Translations under genes and position numbers: made by a program | Shown here: one piece after another, positions 24,801 through 62,530 of the stretch | How the letters are laid out: each line of letters opens with the position of its first letter | How positions within the stretch are numbered: position 1 is the first letter of the stretch | The notes under the pieces: model-generated | The model's database searches: none | Told to the model about the DNA's origin: nothing | Seen by the model: the letters and a program-made list of their open reading frames with translations, nothing else | Assembly: GCF_016859285.1 (NCBI RefSeq) | Contig: NC_053420.1 | Span: 27,854,545 to 27,918,544, forward strand | Reading direction: 5' to 3' | DNA length: 64,000 nucleotides | DNA from: Xiphias gladius | Lineage: Eukaryota; Chordata; Actinopteri; Istiophoriformes; Xiphiidae

Positions 24801-24952
24801 GAGAGCACAAACATTAAGGGAAACACACTCCAAATAGGAAAATGCTCCAAATTCGAAAACACATAAAATGTCTGTTTGGAAATTTGCTCCGATGTTTTCA
24901 GAGATGTGCATTTCTGGATTTGGAGCACATTTCCCTTAGTGTTTGAGCTTTC
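24801..24952. repeat. Imperfect inverted repeat, MITE-like
   Basis: The left arm at 24801-24837 (GAGCACAAACATTAAGGGAA, then a CTCCAAAT box) matches the reverse complement of the right arm at about 24914-24952 (a TTTGGAGC box, then TTCCCTTAGTGTTTGAGC). There are only a few mismatches, around an 80-base centre that itself contains CTCCAAAT. A short palindromic unit without an open frame suggests a non-autonomous DNA element. Confidence 0.6.
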
Positions 24953-24974
24953 ACTCTTGTATTTATTGGTTGCA

Positions 24975-25260
24975 CACCAACAGGGGGGCTAGCCCTATAC
25001 ACACAAATTTCTGTCACTGACTGACTGACAGACTAACTAATGAATTTACACCATTGGTCGGCCAGCTGAGTGTTGGACTTTCCCCATTAGTTGTTGCTCT
25101 GTCAAAATGAATTGGGAAAAACAATTCCTATTATGTTGCCAGGGGGGCGTTTACAGGCAGTGTTGTCAAGTTAGTGCCTTTGTTGCTACATTTACCGACT
25201 TTTCAGACCCCTTTAGCAACTTTTTTTTTTCACGAAAGCTCTCTCTAGTGATCATTTTTC
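24975..25260. repeat. Interspersed repeat, family E (copy 1)
   Basis: Shared landmarks in the same order as in the copy at about 59205-59490 are: a GGGGGGCTAGCC / GGGGCCAGCC box, TGACTGACTGACTGA, ACCATTGGTC / ACCAATGGTC, CAGCTGA, and AAGTGTTGGA-like text. Both end in a CCCTTTAG...AGCAACTTTT segment. The two copies are clearly diverged. Confidence 0.55.
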
Positions 25261-25379
25261 AAGTAAATATAGCCGGCATCACATCACAGCCGTTGTATGA
25301 TGATGTTAAAACAGAGCGTATTTGAAAGCCTCCGTCATGCTCTGTGTAACAAATCCATCCTCTGTCTAGTTTTCTCTCG

Positions 25380-25710
25380 AAAGTGTCACAGTAGGTGTTG
25401 GGAGCAATGAGGACCCAAGCGCAGACACACAGGCAGGTAGGTGCAGTGAAAATACTTTAATAAAGAAAAAAAAGCTTATGGGCAAATGGGTGGATAACCA
25501 GGCAGATTAATTGAAAGGCAGGCAGGCAGGCAGGCAAGTAAACAGGAAGAAACAACAGGAGTATTCTCACCATGAACACAAGGCAATGTTCCGGGAATAA
25601 AAGCAGGTGAACTGATGATGATGATGATTTCAAAATAAAACAGGAAAAAAAGAAAATACAAGAACAAAGCTAGCAATAACCAAAGGAACCGGGCAAGACA
25701 TAACAGTGAG
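25380..25710. repeat. Probable interspersed repeat with tetranucleotide and trinucleotide tracts
   Basis: The stretch runs from TGTCACAGTAGGTGTTGGG and ATGAGGACCCAAGCGCAGAC to GGGCAAGACATAACAGTGAG. That pattern is familiar from repeats in percomorph genomes, although I cannot name it. It includes a (GGCA)n run near 25517-25540 and a (GAT)n run near 25612-25628. Confidence 0.4.
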
Positions 25711-25859
25711 TTTCTGCTCTTCACCGATCCAGCACAGCCACGGGATGCTTTCTTTCACAGATTAAAGCGTAAAACATTCACCAGTCACTGCATATGGCAG
25801 CTGCATTTTGACAAAATCAGAGAAATGACGGCCACCATAGCCTACAGTATGTACTTGGC

Positions 25860-27520
25860 CAAGGACTTGTATGGGCTGGAATAGGAACCTAGAAGGAATT
25901 TGAATCTCCCAACTGGTCAATTTTACTTCTTAGGAATATAAATATGAGTGTCAGAAGTATGGATGGTGATGTCAGATACCCTGGGATGAAGAGAAAAGGA
26001 TTGGAGGTCAGGCAAATTGGAAGAAAGGTTAAAGGACAGTGAGTCCTGGAAACTAATTTGATGAAAAAGTTCTTCTAGGTCTGGACAGTGGAGGAGCAGA
26101 TTTTTAGAAGTGAATGAGCAGGGATGATAAAATTGCAAATAGACATGACGTCTTGAGAGGGAAAAAGCCAGCTGGTATGTGGTATGATGTACTAAGAAAC
26201 GGTTCTAGTCGATCAGGTAGGCTGAGAGGGTATGTGAGATTGTCAAGAAGGGCTTCTTGAGAAACAGCTGAAAGGTTTTTCAGCAGAGTTAGTTGATAAT
26301 TGAATATTATGGCTGAGAACAGTGGGGTTGGTATGGGATGAATGTCTAATTGTCTGAATGTCTTAATTCTGGAGTGTAGAGTCTGGATTTGTAAAATGAG
26401 CAAGAGGACAATGAACTACCAATGCTGTTGTGGCACCCTCAAGAATGAACTGAGGTGCTGAGATTAATGTGAATGTGTGCGTGAATGAACAATATCAGCC
26501 TTTTTTTTAGGATCTCTTCAACTGTCAACTGTTACTGGAGTGAGTATGACCATCTTTGACCATTCGTGCCCCGAGAAAATGACAGCTATGACAATAAGTT
26601 ACAGCTCATGGAGTGCAGGTTAAGGACAGGGGGACTTGATGTCAAGAGATCTGAACTCTGGAGGCCATGTGAAAGCAAACCAACACTGTCTTACATTGGG
26701 TTTCTTAGGCATCACTACAGACTCAATTTCTTGGGATGTTGTCTTGAAAAGTATCAAAGGGAAGAAGGGCCATATTGCTATGTACAGCTGAAGGAATGAT
26801 TGAAGAAGATAAGATGGGATGGAAAGATGTGTGTGCATGGGGATTTTGTGAAACCTGTGAACACAGCAATGAAAGAAATCATGAAATTGGAGAGATCAGG
26901 CACAGAGGCACCGTGGGAAATACAACCTGGCACCCACTGGGGTAAGCAGACTGCCAGCTGACGATACTGGCTGTGGCCCTGGGGCGGGTAGAAGCACGGT
27001 TACATTAGGTGTCACAATCCTAGATGTGGTTTTCTCTGGCAAAGATGCTGGAGTGGAGAAAGCTCGTGCTCATGTCTGTTGGAGTAGCGATGGAAACTGA
27101 GTAAAGTTTTTAAAAATCTGACTTTATTGTTAACACAACTGAAAGGATTCCTTTCCCCTTTGGGGCTTGTTGGAGATGGGCTATAGTCCAGTCTCCATTG
27201 TTGGGTCCTGATTGTAGATATGAGGATGGCAAATGCACTGTGGTGGATTGCCGGGGACTGTGCATGTCGGAGCTGGCTAATGGGGAGAAGGTTGAAGTCG
27301 GCTGTTACAGTTATATGCGGGCATCCCTGGCTCTTGGCTCTCACGAATAGAGAAGGCCTGAGATCTGCTAGGAGATCTCGTTGAAAGAACCTGAGAGATG
27401 TTTCCATTGGACTGAGGTGCATGCACTGCTGAGATATTTGGCTGCGGTCTGACAGGAGTATTACGGCTAGAGAAGAAACCCTTTCATACAAACCATCACC
27501 TGAACCAGACTAATTAATCT
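25860..27520. other. Unassigned region with long stop-interrupted frames on the - strand
   Basis: Between about 27491 and 25923 the - strand holds several adjacent open stretches (159, 99 and 71 codons). They have similar S/L/P-rich composition and are separated by stops. This could be a decayed mobile element, but I recognise no reverse-transcriptase, transposase, integrase or endonuclease motif. I assign no function. Confidence 0.25.
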
Positions 27521-27599
27521 ACATGTCCATGTCAACCCATTTTATTTTCTTGCTGAAACCATGAAAGCGTCAATCTAAGTCTTAAATTGATGGGAGAGT

Positions 27600-28620
27600 G
27601 AAGCACCCATACCACCTATTCCAACTTTTCTACCCTCGAAGCAATTATTCCTTGGTTCTGATGTAATTACATTCTCCTGTGTCTATCCCTTGGAAACCAA
27701 TGACAGCCTTTACACTGTAATCAGACTACTGCAGTGAGTCTTCTCTTTTCATCCTTGTCTATAACAACACACCTAATAGAAATACGTCACTGGATGCTGG
27801 AAATGCATAGCACGAATGAAATATATCTCTAATTGTCATCCTTTCTTTACAGCCATGAACATGGACTCAGCCCACATGTATCTTTTCCGCTGCTCCAGCT
27901 GTTCATACAGCTACCCAGGGGGCCGGGTCAGCCTGCCAGTGGGCTCTGTCCTGCATGTGGGGGTGTTTGTGGGTAAGAGCGATCCAAGCTTAGCGGTGGT
28001 TTTAGAGGACTGATGTAGCACTCAATCCTCAAACCCTGACGACCCCATGCGATACTTTCTCATTCATTCCAGGCAGGTGCCTGTCCCACTCTACTTAGAT
28101 TGGAATAGAAAAATTAAAAATCCAAGGTGATGTGTAATGGTCCTAATGACTCCGTCTGACATGTTTGCCAGGTGTGCTACTGACCCTCGACGTGTGTCAG
28201 TGGTTGAGAACGACCTGTCCCTCCGAGCTTCTGCCCTGCTCTTTCCCTTCCCAGGGACACGACCCATACATCTTCCCTCACTGCAGACTAAGACTGTGTG
28301 ACAAGAGGAGCAGCAACTGTGTTCCAGTGAGTCAGACACTAATCCTCTGACTTAATGGAAAGAATCCATCAGTAATCAGTGCTTTACAGCCAAACACTGG
28401 ATATAAGTCTCATTCTACCCCCTCTCAGCTCACAGTTTTGCGGAAGGGAGGCGTATCGCTCTGTTCCCAGCTCAGTTCAGCTCGATCCCCTCCCCACTGG
28501 ACCAGTCACCTGTGAGTATAACATACAGTCTGTGTATCAAAGCTGTGTGAGTTGTTATAATCATGTTTCCTTTTCTTTTCATCTCGATCTTTAGGGGGAG
28601 AAGTGACATGTTAATGGAGT
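27600..28620 (+). pseudogene. Zona pellucida (ZP) domain gene, probable pseudogene
   Basis: ZP-domain proteins polymerise into extracellular coats, typically the egg envelope in fish. Visible pieces, + strand: an upstream segment at about 27620-27742 reading VITFSCVYPLETN, like the ZP-N/ZP-C junction, but not phase-matched to the next exon. Next is 27853-28012 after TTTACAG, with MYLFRCSSCSYSYPGGRVSLPVGSVLHVGVFV. The text then runs on as DPSLAVVLED, in-frame TGA, then C-S-T-Q-S-S-NPDDPMRYFLIHS to about 28072. The exon at about 28172-28327 reads VSVVENDLSLRASALLF and, one frame over, QGHDPYIFPHCRLRLCDKR. A further piece at about 28436-28512 reads YRSVPSS. The stop replaces the expected Cys of the EDC motif, and the frameshift sits between SALLF and QGHDPYIF. 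The N-terminal ZP-N part, the furin site and the membrane anchor are not seen. The gene is probably dead; a sequencing error could explain one lesion but hardly both. Confidence 0.65.
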
Positions 28621-30139
28621 GAGCTGGTTAACACGGCACAAAAAAAACCAACAAAAAAAACGCACATTTTGATAATATTTTTATTTCAGATGTTGTATGA
28701 TTTAATAATTGAATTTAATCACCCTCTGATATCATTCCTGTCACTACAGTATGTAGGCTATCCTAAATACTGTCTTCTGTTTTAGCTTCTTGGTTGCACC
28801 ACTTTTTTACATCTTAACCCTAACTGTGTTAAAATGATAGTTCATTTCAATATACATGAATAAAAAAATCAGTTGTAATAAAAATGTGTGCTAAAATACG
28901 ACTCTGCTTGTAAATAAGGTCATGGATAATCAGTGAAGTTGACAAAAACACCTGAGACTGATTGTGTCAGTAAAAGTGATTATGTTTTGTTACTTTTGTT
29001 TGTAGTTATTTGCCTGTTATCGAAATTAAAAAGTTTACATGTGTTTTTTTAAATATTTAAATAAATATCTATATTATTCATCCATATACTAAACCGTCAT
29101 CTAAGCATGACACTGACAGAGCATACCCCCATGTGGACTAAAAGGTGTATTGCATGCTTTTGCATGGCATTGGGTTCGATACCCATATTGCTCCCTCCTT
29201 AAACCTACTTCTGTGTTGCTGTTGTTGGTTTTATTTACACATTGTGTGTATCTCGAGGCCTAACAAACACATTGAATGCATTTCCTTCTTCATAAAACAT
29301 TTACAAAGCAATTTTCGTAACAAATTGAATGCTTACATTTGTATCTTTGACTTTTTTTTTTTTTTTTTTTTTTAAACGGGTACTTCCTGACACAGCTGCT
29401 CATCTTTTGAGACAGTTTAACTTAATAAACTGTGGAAAAGCTCCAACTCTTAATCACATAACATTGTCAATTTGTGTTTCCCCTTTCCTGTAACCTGAAA
29501 ACAACCACAGCTCTATCCCCAACCAGTTATCGCCGTGAGGCCTAACCACAACCTATCCTAGGCCCTGACCTCATTCCGGAGGGCAGCACCGAGGGAAACA
29601 CCAGTGTTTCCATGGCGAAAGAGACAAGCGAGACAAGCCAAGACCAAAGCCGGGGGGTGCCCAAATATCTCCTTCAGCTTTACAACGCCATAACTTAACT
29701 TTACTCAGCTGATTTAAACCTGTTCACATGGCCTACTCTCCCGGGCTAAGCCCTTATTTTCCCCTTAAGTCCCTTGAAACGACACATTCAGAGCTTTATA
29801 TACTAAACTCAGCACAGCGAAAGACTCCTTGAGCAGGATTTGTGTATTTGTCAGTTTGTCGAGTCATACTGGCAGCATCAGAAAAAGCGCTGCATATGGA
29901 CAATCAGATCAGTGGAGGGATCAGTAGACAGATAGTGCATCTGCTTGTACGCCTACACCCTTTATTCAATAACTGTAGACGACTCAGCCCAGCAGGAAAA
30001 TGTCATTAACAGAGTTCCCATTTTCTACCCTTCCCAAGCGGCCATGAATCCTTCAGGGGCTGTAGGACAGATCACATTTCAAGTTTGGCCTCACATATGA
30101 GGCGTCAAAATGCGAAATAGCCCCAGTGAAGGAGTCGGC
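28621..30139. other. Intergenic sequence; nothing recognised
   Basis: AT-rich non-coding DNA with a poly-T run at about 29351-29373. I see no exon, RNA gene or repeat boundary. Confidence 0.4.
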
Positions 30140-31068
30140 TAGTGATGGAGGAATTATTTGGATCCATTACTTAAGCACTAGTACTAGGCTGTAAAAATGC
30201 TCAAGTATCAGCAAAAGTCATGCATTAAAAAATAATACTTAAGTAAAAGTACGTAGGTATCATCAGGAAAACGTTATTTCAGAATCAAAAGTAAAAGTAC
30301 TCAATGCTGAATAGTATAATATCTGTAATGATATACTCTACTACTTAAATACTATATACTATTATATATCATTACTCATGCGATAGCCTAATGTCTAACC
30401 AACATGTACTGTTGCAGTTGGTTGTGTTGGATCTCATTTCTGACCGTTTTATATGGGCTAGGGCTGCAGCTGATGATTATATCCATCACGGATTAAAGTG
30501 CTGATTATTTTCTGGATGAATCTACTTATTGATTGATTTGTAAAGCGTCAGATAAAAGTAGTGAACCCCAATCACAATTACCCAGCGCTCAAAGGGACAC
30601 CTTCAGATGTCTGTCGTCCCGCTAACAGTCTAAAACGCCCCAAAAATATGTTCACTGCAATGTAAGGAAAGGCCTGTCAAATGTCGGATTTTAGGAGCTG
30701 AAACTATGAAGTGTTGGCATTTTTGAATGAAAAATGACTTAAAGGATCAATCTGTTGTCAAAACAGTTGCTGAGTCATTTTTTGATAACTGACCAATCAA
30801 CCAACTGAATAATCAACTAACCGTTAAGATCGAATTTTATATACTGTTTGGCGGTTAAATATTTCACAACGCATCGTATTTTAAAAGTTCTTCATACGTT
30901 TTGTGTGTAAATTCTCAGTTTGTAAAGTAACGAGTGACGAGCTGTCAGACAACTGTGGGTGTAAAAAGTGCAGCCTTTCTCTCTGACCTACCAAGCGCCA
31001 TGAAATGGGACTACTGGGCAAAGTACGGTACTTGAGTAAATGTACTCAGTTACATCCCGCCGCTGCTT
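30140..31068. repeat. Fish MITE-like repeat, family C (AAGTAC / GAGTAAATGTACT), with a nested family A element
   Basis: The left end has TACTTAAG..AGTACT and repeated AAGTAAAAGTAC. The right end runs through TTTATATACTGTTTGG, TTTTGTGTGTAAATTCTCAG and AAAGTAACGAGTGACGAGCTG to GTACTTGAGTAAATGTACTC and AGTTACATCCCGCCGCTG. This order matches a repeat I know as very common in percomorph fish. A CGATTAATC-family element (starting GGGCTGCAGCTGATGATTAT at about 30460 and ending near 30845) interrupts it, so it appears to have inserted later. Terminal sequences are roughly inverted (AGTGATGGAG at the left, CCGCCGCTGC at the right). Confidence 0.6.
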
Positions 31069-31099
31069 ATATCGAGAAACTGGAGCTGTAAAGTCAGTC

Positions 31100-31693
31100 A
31101 ACAGCAGACTCCTTGCGCCGTAGCATTTCGTGCCTGTGTTGAAGTACTGAAGGGGGAATTCTCGGGTCCGGCTTTCTGCGGCCAGATTCGGTGTTGTTTA
31201 GCTGTGTAGCCGTTTTTGAGGTTATTTGTTGGATTTCATCGGATTTTCCTGACGAACGACTACGGTTCTGTGACTCATGTTGCGGGGACGTTAACCTGTG
31301 TGTCGCCGCGGCTGCGTCGCCCCAAATGGCAGCTGGTCCGAGAAGTCGGTGCAGCTTATGGAAATGTAGTCAAGAGTAGCTCTGTGTTGCATACGTTATG
31401 AATCTGTAGCACCTTGGCAGGGCCGGGAGAATATTAGTCTTTTTTTTTTTTTTAAAGCAAAGGAAACCGTCAAGTCGAATTCGGATCTGGGAACCGGGGG
31501 TTTACGAGCCGCGCGTGAAGGCAGCATGATGCTGCGCGCGTAATGGATTTCCCCAGCGCCGCTGCTTATCGGGTACCAGGAGCTGCAGCTGCAGCAGTCC
31601 AACCACATTAAGTCTGCTCCACCACTTGATGCTGGTGACCTTGGCCGACGGCGGCTACGCCTTTCGCTCTCGCTCCGCGCCGCTCTAGTCACC
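31100..31693 (+). promoter_or_regulatory. phactr3: phactr3 upstream promoter and 5' UTR (CpG-rich)
   Basis: GC and CpG content rise sharply from about 31250 to 31950 compared with both flanks, peaking around exon 1 (31694-31802). No TATA box is evident. An in-frame Kozak-like GTCACCATGG lies at the start codon. The extent of the 5' UTR cannot be fixed by eye; a T-run lies at about 31439-31453. Confidence 0.55.
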
Positions 31694-58396
<26,703 letters not shown>

Positions 58397-59200
58397 GTGA
58401 GTCGCTCTGTGTGGATCCAGATCAAGCTGCCATCACCCCCCCCCCCCAACAACTCCTCATGTATGTCTGTTTCATCACTCACTGTTGACTGCACTTTGGT
58501 TGCTAGTCTGTTTCCCTTGATCCACCATCTCTGGTCCGCCATCCAGGGGAAATACTCTGTCCTTCAGCATATCACAAAGGCTTTTACTGTACACACTCAC
58601 TTATAAGCTGAAAGAGGTTTTGTAATGGAAGCAGCCCAGCAAAGATGCTTAGTGAGTTATGAGTTTAAATTATTTTTTGCCGGGCAGCAGTTCTACCAGC
58701 TGCCTAGTACTTCTTTGCTACATTTGTGGTTAAAGTTCGGGTTTCTAGATATGGTTTAGGTTTTGGTTTTGGTCTCTAGAGGCACAACCAAACCTGGTTC
58801 ACACTAAGGATGGAATGAATTCAGAAAGCTGTGCACAGTCACTGTGACCAGCTGCTGTTTGACAAAAAAAAGTTCCAGCATGAAACTCCCCATAAAACAA
58901 TTGGTCATTTTTACATTTCTTTTTGTGTAGGAGTTAAACACATGAGATACAGCATGTTAATTACTGAGGTGTTGGTAGACATGCTTTTTCACTTTGAACT
59001 GAGCCAGGTTATCTGTTCACCCATTTCCAATGGTCCAAGGTCTGTACATAACCCACGGACATGAGAATAATATCATCCTGCGTTGGTTTTGGTTGAGACT
59101 TGAGGAGGTGCTGATTCAGGCTGTATTCTGTGATGCTGTTGAGATATATTGCGAAATACTGATGCAGGCTAAATATTAGCACACCTTTCAATCACAACAA
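58397..59200. other. phactr3 intron 8, first part
   Basis: A C run lies near 58437-58447. No exon matching the later RPEL repeats was found here or further right on the + strand. Confidence 0.45.
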
Positions 59201-59204
59201 AGCC

Positions 59205-59490
59205 TTTTGTCTGGACCACAACAGTGGGGCCAGCCTATAACCGCGTATGTCCGTGACTGACTGACTGAGTGATAAGTTAAACCAATGGTCAGCTGAATGC
59301 CACGTGACCCAGCGATGAAGTTACAACTTTTGCCAGCCGGCCAAGTGTTGGAATTGGCCGGCAAATTGGTGCAAACAGTTTCTGTTGCGTCATCAGGCGT
59401 TTTCACAACCCTTTAGTGACTGATCTTTACAAGAGCAACTAGCTGCAAATCTGGCAACTTTTTGGACAATTTTAGCTACTTTCCGTAGAA
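59205..59490. repeat. Interspersed repeat, family E (copy 2)
   Basis: It shares ordered landmarks with the copy at 24975-25260: GTGGGGCCAGCCTATAACCG, GTGACTGACTGACTGAGTG, ACCAATGGTCAGCTGA, CAAGTGTTGGAATTGG and GGCAACTTTTTGG. Same orientation on the + strand. Confidence 0.55.
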
Positions 59491-61290
59491 GAGAGTCGCC
59501 AGTGTTGCCCCTGCGAACATGAGGTCAGGCTTTCCCTCCGCAGGCACACCTCTCTTTGTGTCTCATTCAACTGACTGCAAAGCAGCTGATACAAACGTGA
59601 ATAAGCTTCTAACTTTCTCTCTGAGTGATCATTTTACAATATAGCTGAAATTGCAGCAGAGCTGTTGTCTTTAACTTATGTGTATGGCGGTTTTTTCAGA
59701 TGACGTCCCGGTTAAAAAATTGTATTTTAGAAGTGCAGAGCAGCAGCTTGGAAATGGGTTGGAAGTGACTGTTGGTTAACATGTAGCCTTAATGGGTCGT
59801 GTTTCAGTCACTATTTCATACTTGTTCCGTTGTCTGACAACAGAAACAGAAAAACATGTAAATGAGAACAGCTTTATGGGAATTCGGCTGTATTAAATTA
59901 CTGTATATGTGACCACAGAGAGTAGGAGAGAAGCAAACAGATTAAGGGCGTTCCAGCGACATAGTAGGTTTTGACTTAGTCTTGTTTTATTTAAATTGCT
60001 GTTCCTCTCTTTTCTTTGAATGTGGCTTTTCTGGGTCAAGCGGTCTGATTTTTTGGAGTGTGGAAAAGGATTTGCTGAAAGCAGAGGATGAAGGCAACAC
60101 AGAACATAATCGTATTTGTTGTGTTATGTAAAAGGCAATAAGCTTTTATTATGGTAACTTTAATAGGATTAACGGTCAAATCATGTTCATGTTTGAGTGA
60201 AAAATACCGCAGCAATGTGTGCTGGTAGGCTTTTGCAATACTCAGTCGGAGAAGGAGGGTTCACTCTTCTCTGCAAATGTTGTCATAACACCAAATGTAT
60301 TCTTTGGACATATACTGTAGTAACCTAAACCTAAAGCATGGTGGCTGCCTTTATCACTAAAGCTGAAGAACATCAAGTGTGGGTGCTGGACAGTAAAACA
60401 GCAGCTCTCTTGACAGTGAATGATTGTTTGACTTTTTGGACTCACAGAGAGTTGAAGCTGCTTTTGTAGCTGTTTGCAGTTTACCCTCTGTGGACTATTA
60501 ACACATTTAGTTATTTTTCATACCATTGTTAAAACAGGATAGCTGCGATAATAGCCTGTTAGTGAAATGTTCACACTTCATTGTGTGCTGAATGCTGCTG
60601 AGTGCTTTTATTTGAGGTTGACTCGTTTTCAGCTGCCAAATTTGGTTGAAACAGACGCTATTCTTCATAGTAAGTGACAAAAAAACTGCAAACTTCTAAT
60701 TAGCATTATCTTATGCATCATTACCGGAAACCACTTTCAGCTCAAAATGGCTGGTAGGCTTTTGAATGAGCTAATGTAAAATCTCAGATTGACGCAATAG
60801 ATATTTCTCATGTCAGATTCATGAAACATTACAGCATGTTGTGAAATTTCCTAGTATGATATCCTACTGTTTGTATGCTGTACATGTGATGGCTACTATT
60901 CTGCTCAAACAGTTAGTCAGACAATAGTCAGTAGATGTCACAAGTGGTCCACTTGCATATTAAACGGCCACTTACTTTGTTGTAGGGTGTACGGTAATGA
61001 TGCCTGTTGCTTGATTATTATTAAATTCAACACTATAACCACCAATTATTATAGCAGTGATTTATGTATTATAATCACATTAAATTCATTCAGTTGGCAT
61101 TTCTTATTGACATCTCCCTCACCCTTCTGTTGGGAGGGGCAATTTACCCTGTTAACATTCTTATTTGTGCATAGATCACATAATTCCCAAAATAGCTCTA
61201 TCCAAGTTACACCTGACTAGAAGTCCAATCAGCCTGATTGACTGAAAACACCTGTTTGGGTGTGCAAAGCCTTAAATTTACAAACTACTA
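59491..61290. other. phactr3 intron 8; nothing recognised
   Basis: Ordinary AT-rich sequence; no exon, RNA gene or repeat boundary identified. Confidence 0.4.
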
Positions 61291-61299
61291 AACTGCAGG

Positions 61300-61458
61300 T
61301 CAGAGATAAACGTAGTGGAGTAAAATGAAGAGTGTTTCCCTCTGAAATGTAGTGCAATAGAAATATAAAGTAGCATAAAATGGAAAGTAAAAGTAAAGTA
61401 CAGGTACCTCGAAATTGTACATCAGTGAATGTACTTATTCACTTTCCACCACTAGAAG
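61300..61458. repeat. Fish MITE-like repeat, family C, right-end fragment
   Basis: It reads GTAGTGGAGTAAAATGAAG, CCCTCTGAAATGTAGTGC, ATATAAAGTAGCATAAAATG and AAAGTACAGGTACCTCGAAA. It ends GTACTTATTCACTTTCCACC and ACTAG. This is the conserved right end of the same family as 30140-31068. Confidence 0.65.
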
Positions 61459-62369
61459 ATACAGAGAGTTATAACCCAGCCCTGTTTTAGTGTCTCTCAC
61501 AACTTCATTGTTGTGGTTCAGTTTCACTGGTCTTATCAGCGTCCACCACAGCAGGCATCTGTTTCCAGTGAAACGGCTCTAAAAAGCCACACTATGCTAC
61601 CTGTCCTACACCAGATGGAAGACTGACAAAGTTAGCAGGTAGCTGGTGATATCGGATTTAGCAGCTAAAGTCAAATATTTCTCTCAGGTGTTGGTAGAGA
61701 CCAAAACCGGAGTTAAAAGGAGGGTGAATATTTGAGTTATATTGGCCAGATGGTAAGAAACACAAATCAAGTGAGTACCAATTTTGATCTGTGTCTGATG
61801 TGTAGCTAAGTCACTGTTTTCATGGCAATTGCCATATCAACTTCATTAGGTGGTAATACAGTGTTTCAGTATCAGTTTTGTGTGTACAGCTTGTTGCACT
61901 ATCCCCCAAGTGGCCAAAATAGGAAATATGGAGTGCTTCTTGTGAAAACAAAACAGCACATTCATCTCTACCCAATTTATATAGTTCAACAGACATTACT
62001 GAATCTCTGTTGTCTACTTTTGAAAACACATGATGCTCACTGTCTCATGGGCCCATTCTTCTCTGCTGAGGAGCAGACGGGCTCGCAACACATGCCGTCA
62101 CGAAGAGGCTGCACGAGAACTGAACGCACCATCTGACAATGAACAGGAGATTTTGTAGTGGTTACCCATGTGAGTTTGCTATAGTGAGTGCTGAGGAGTT
62201 GTCAGAGTTGTCTCTGTGAAATCAAAGTCATTGAATTGTAAGAAGTCAATCAAGCTCAGGTCAAGTCTTTCATCATCATGGAGCATCTCCAGAAACTGAG
62301 AAAACATCACAGATGATATCCTTCATTGTTTTTTTATATTATTTTTTACTCATGTATTAACTATAATTT

Positions 62370-62530
62370 AATACTTTTAAATATATCAGTGATTATTTCG
62401 GCTGCACACAGACTTTCATTAATCTCGACAACTATGGCTAAATGGATGAAAAAAATTGATTTTCCGATTAATCAAGATTTTTATTTGAATGATCTAATAT
62501 CAGTTCCTAAAATCCCAAGATTGATCTTTG
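62370..62530. repeat. Family A repeat, left-end fragment
   Basis: It contains ATCAGTGATTATTTCGGCTG, TTTCATTAATCTCGACAAC, GAAAAAAATTGATTTTCCGA and TTAATC. It is diverged and partial. Confidence 0.45.

Noticed and set aside
24975-25260. TGACTGACTGACTGA considered as a CRISPR-like or satellite array
   Set aside because: Only three to four short units, no spacers, and the whole block recurs as a diverged interspersed repeat at 59.2 kb.
27012-27491. 159-codon - strand frame as a possible novel gene
   Set aside because: Adjacent stretches of similar composition broken by stops suggest decayed repeat DNA; no domain identified, so kept only as an unassigned region.
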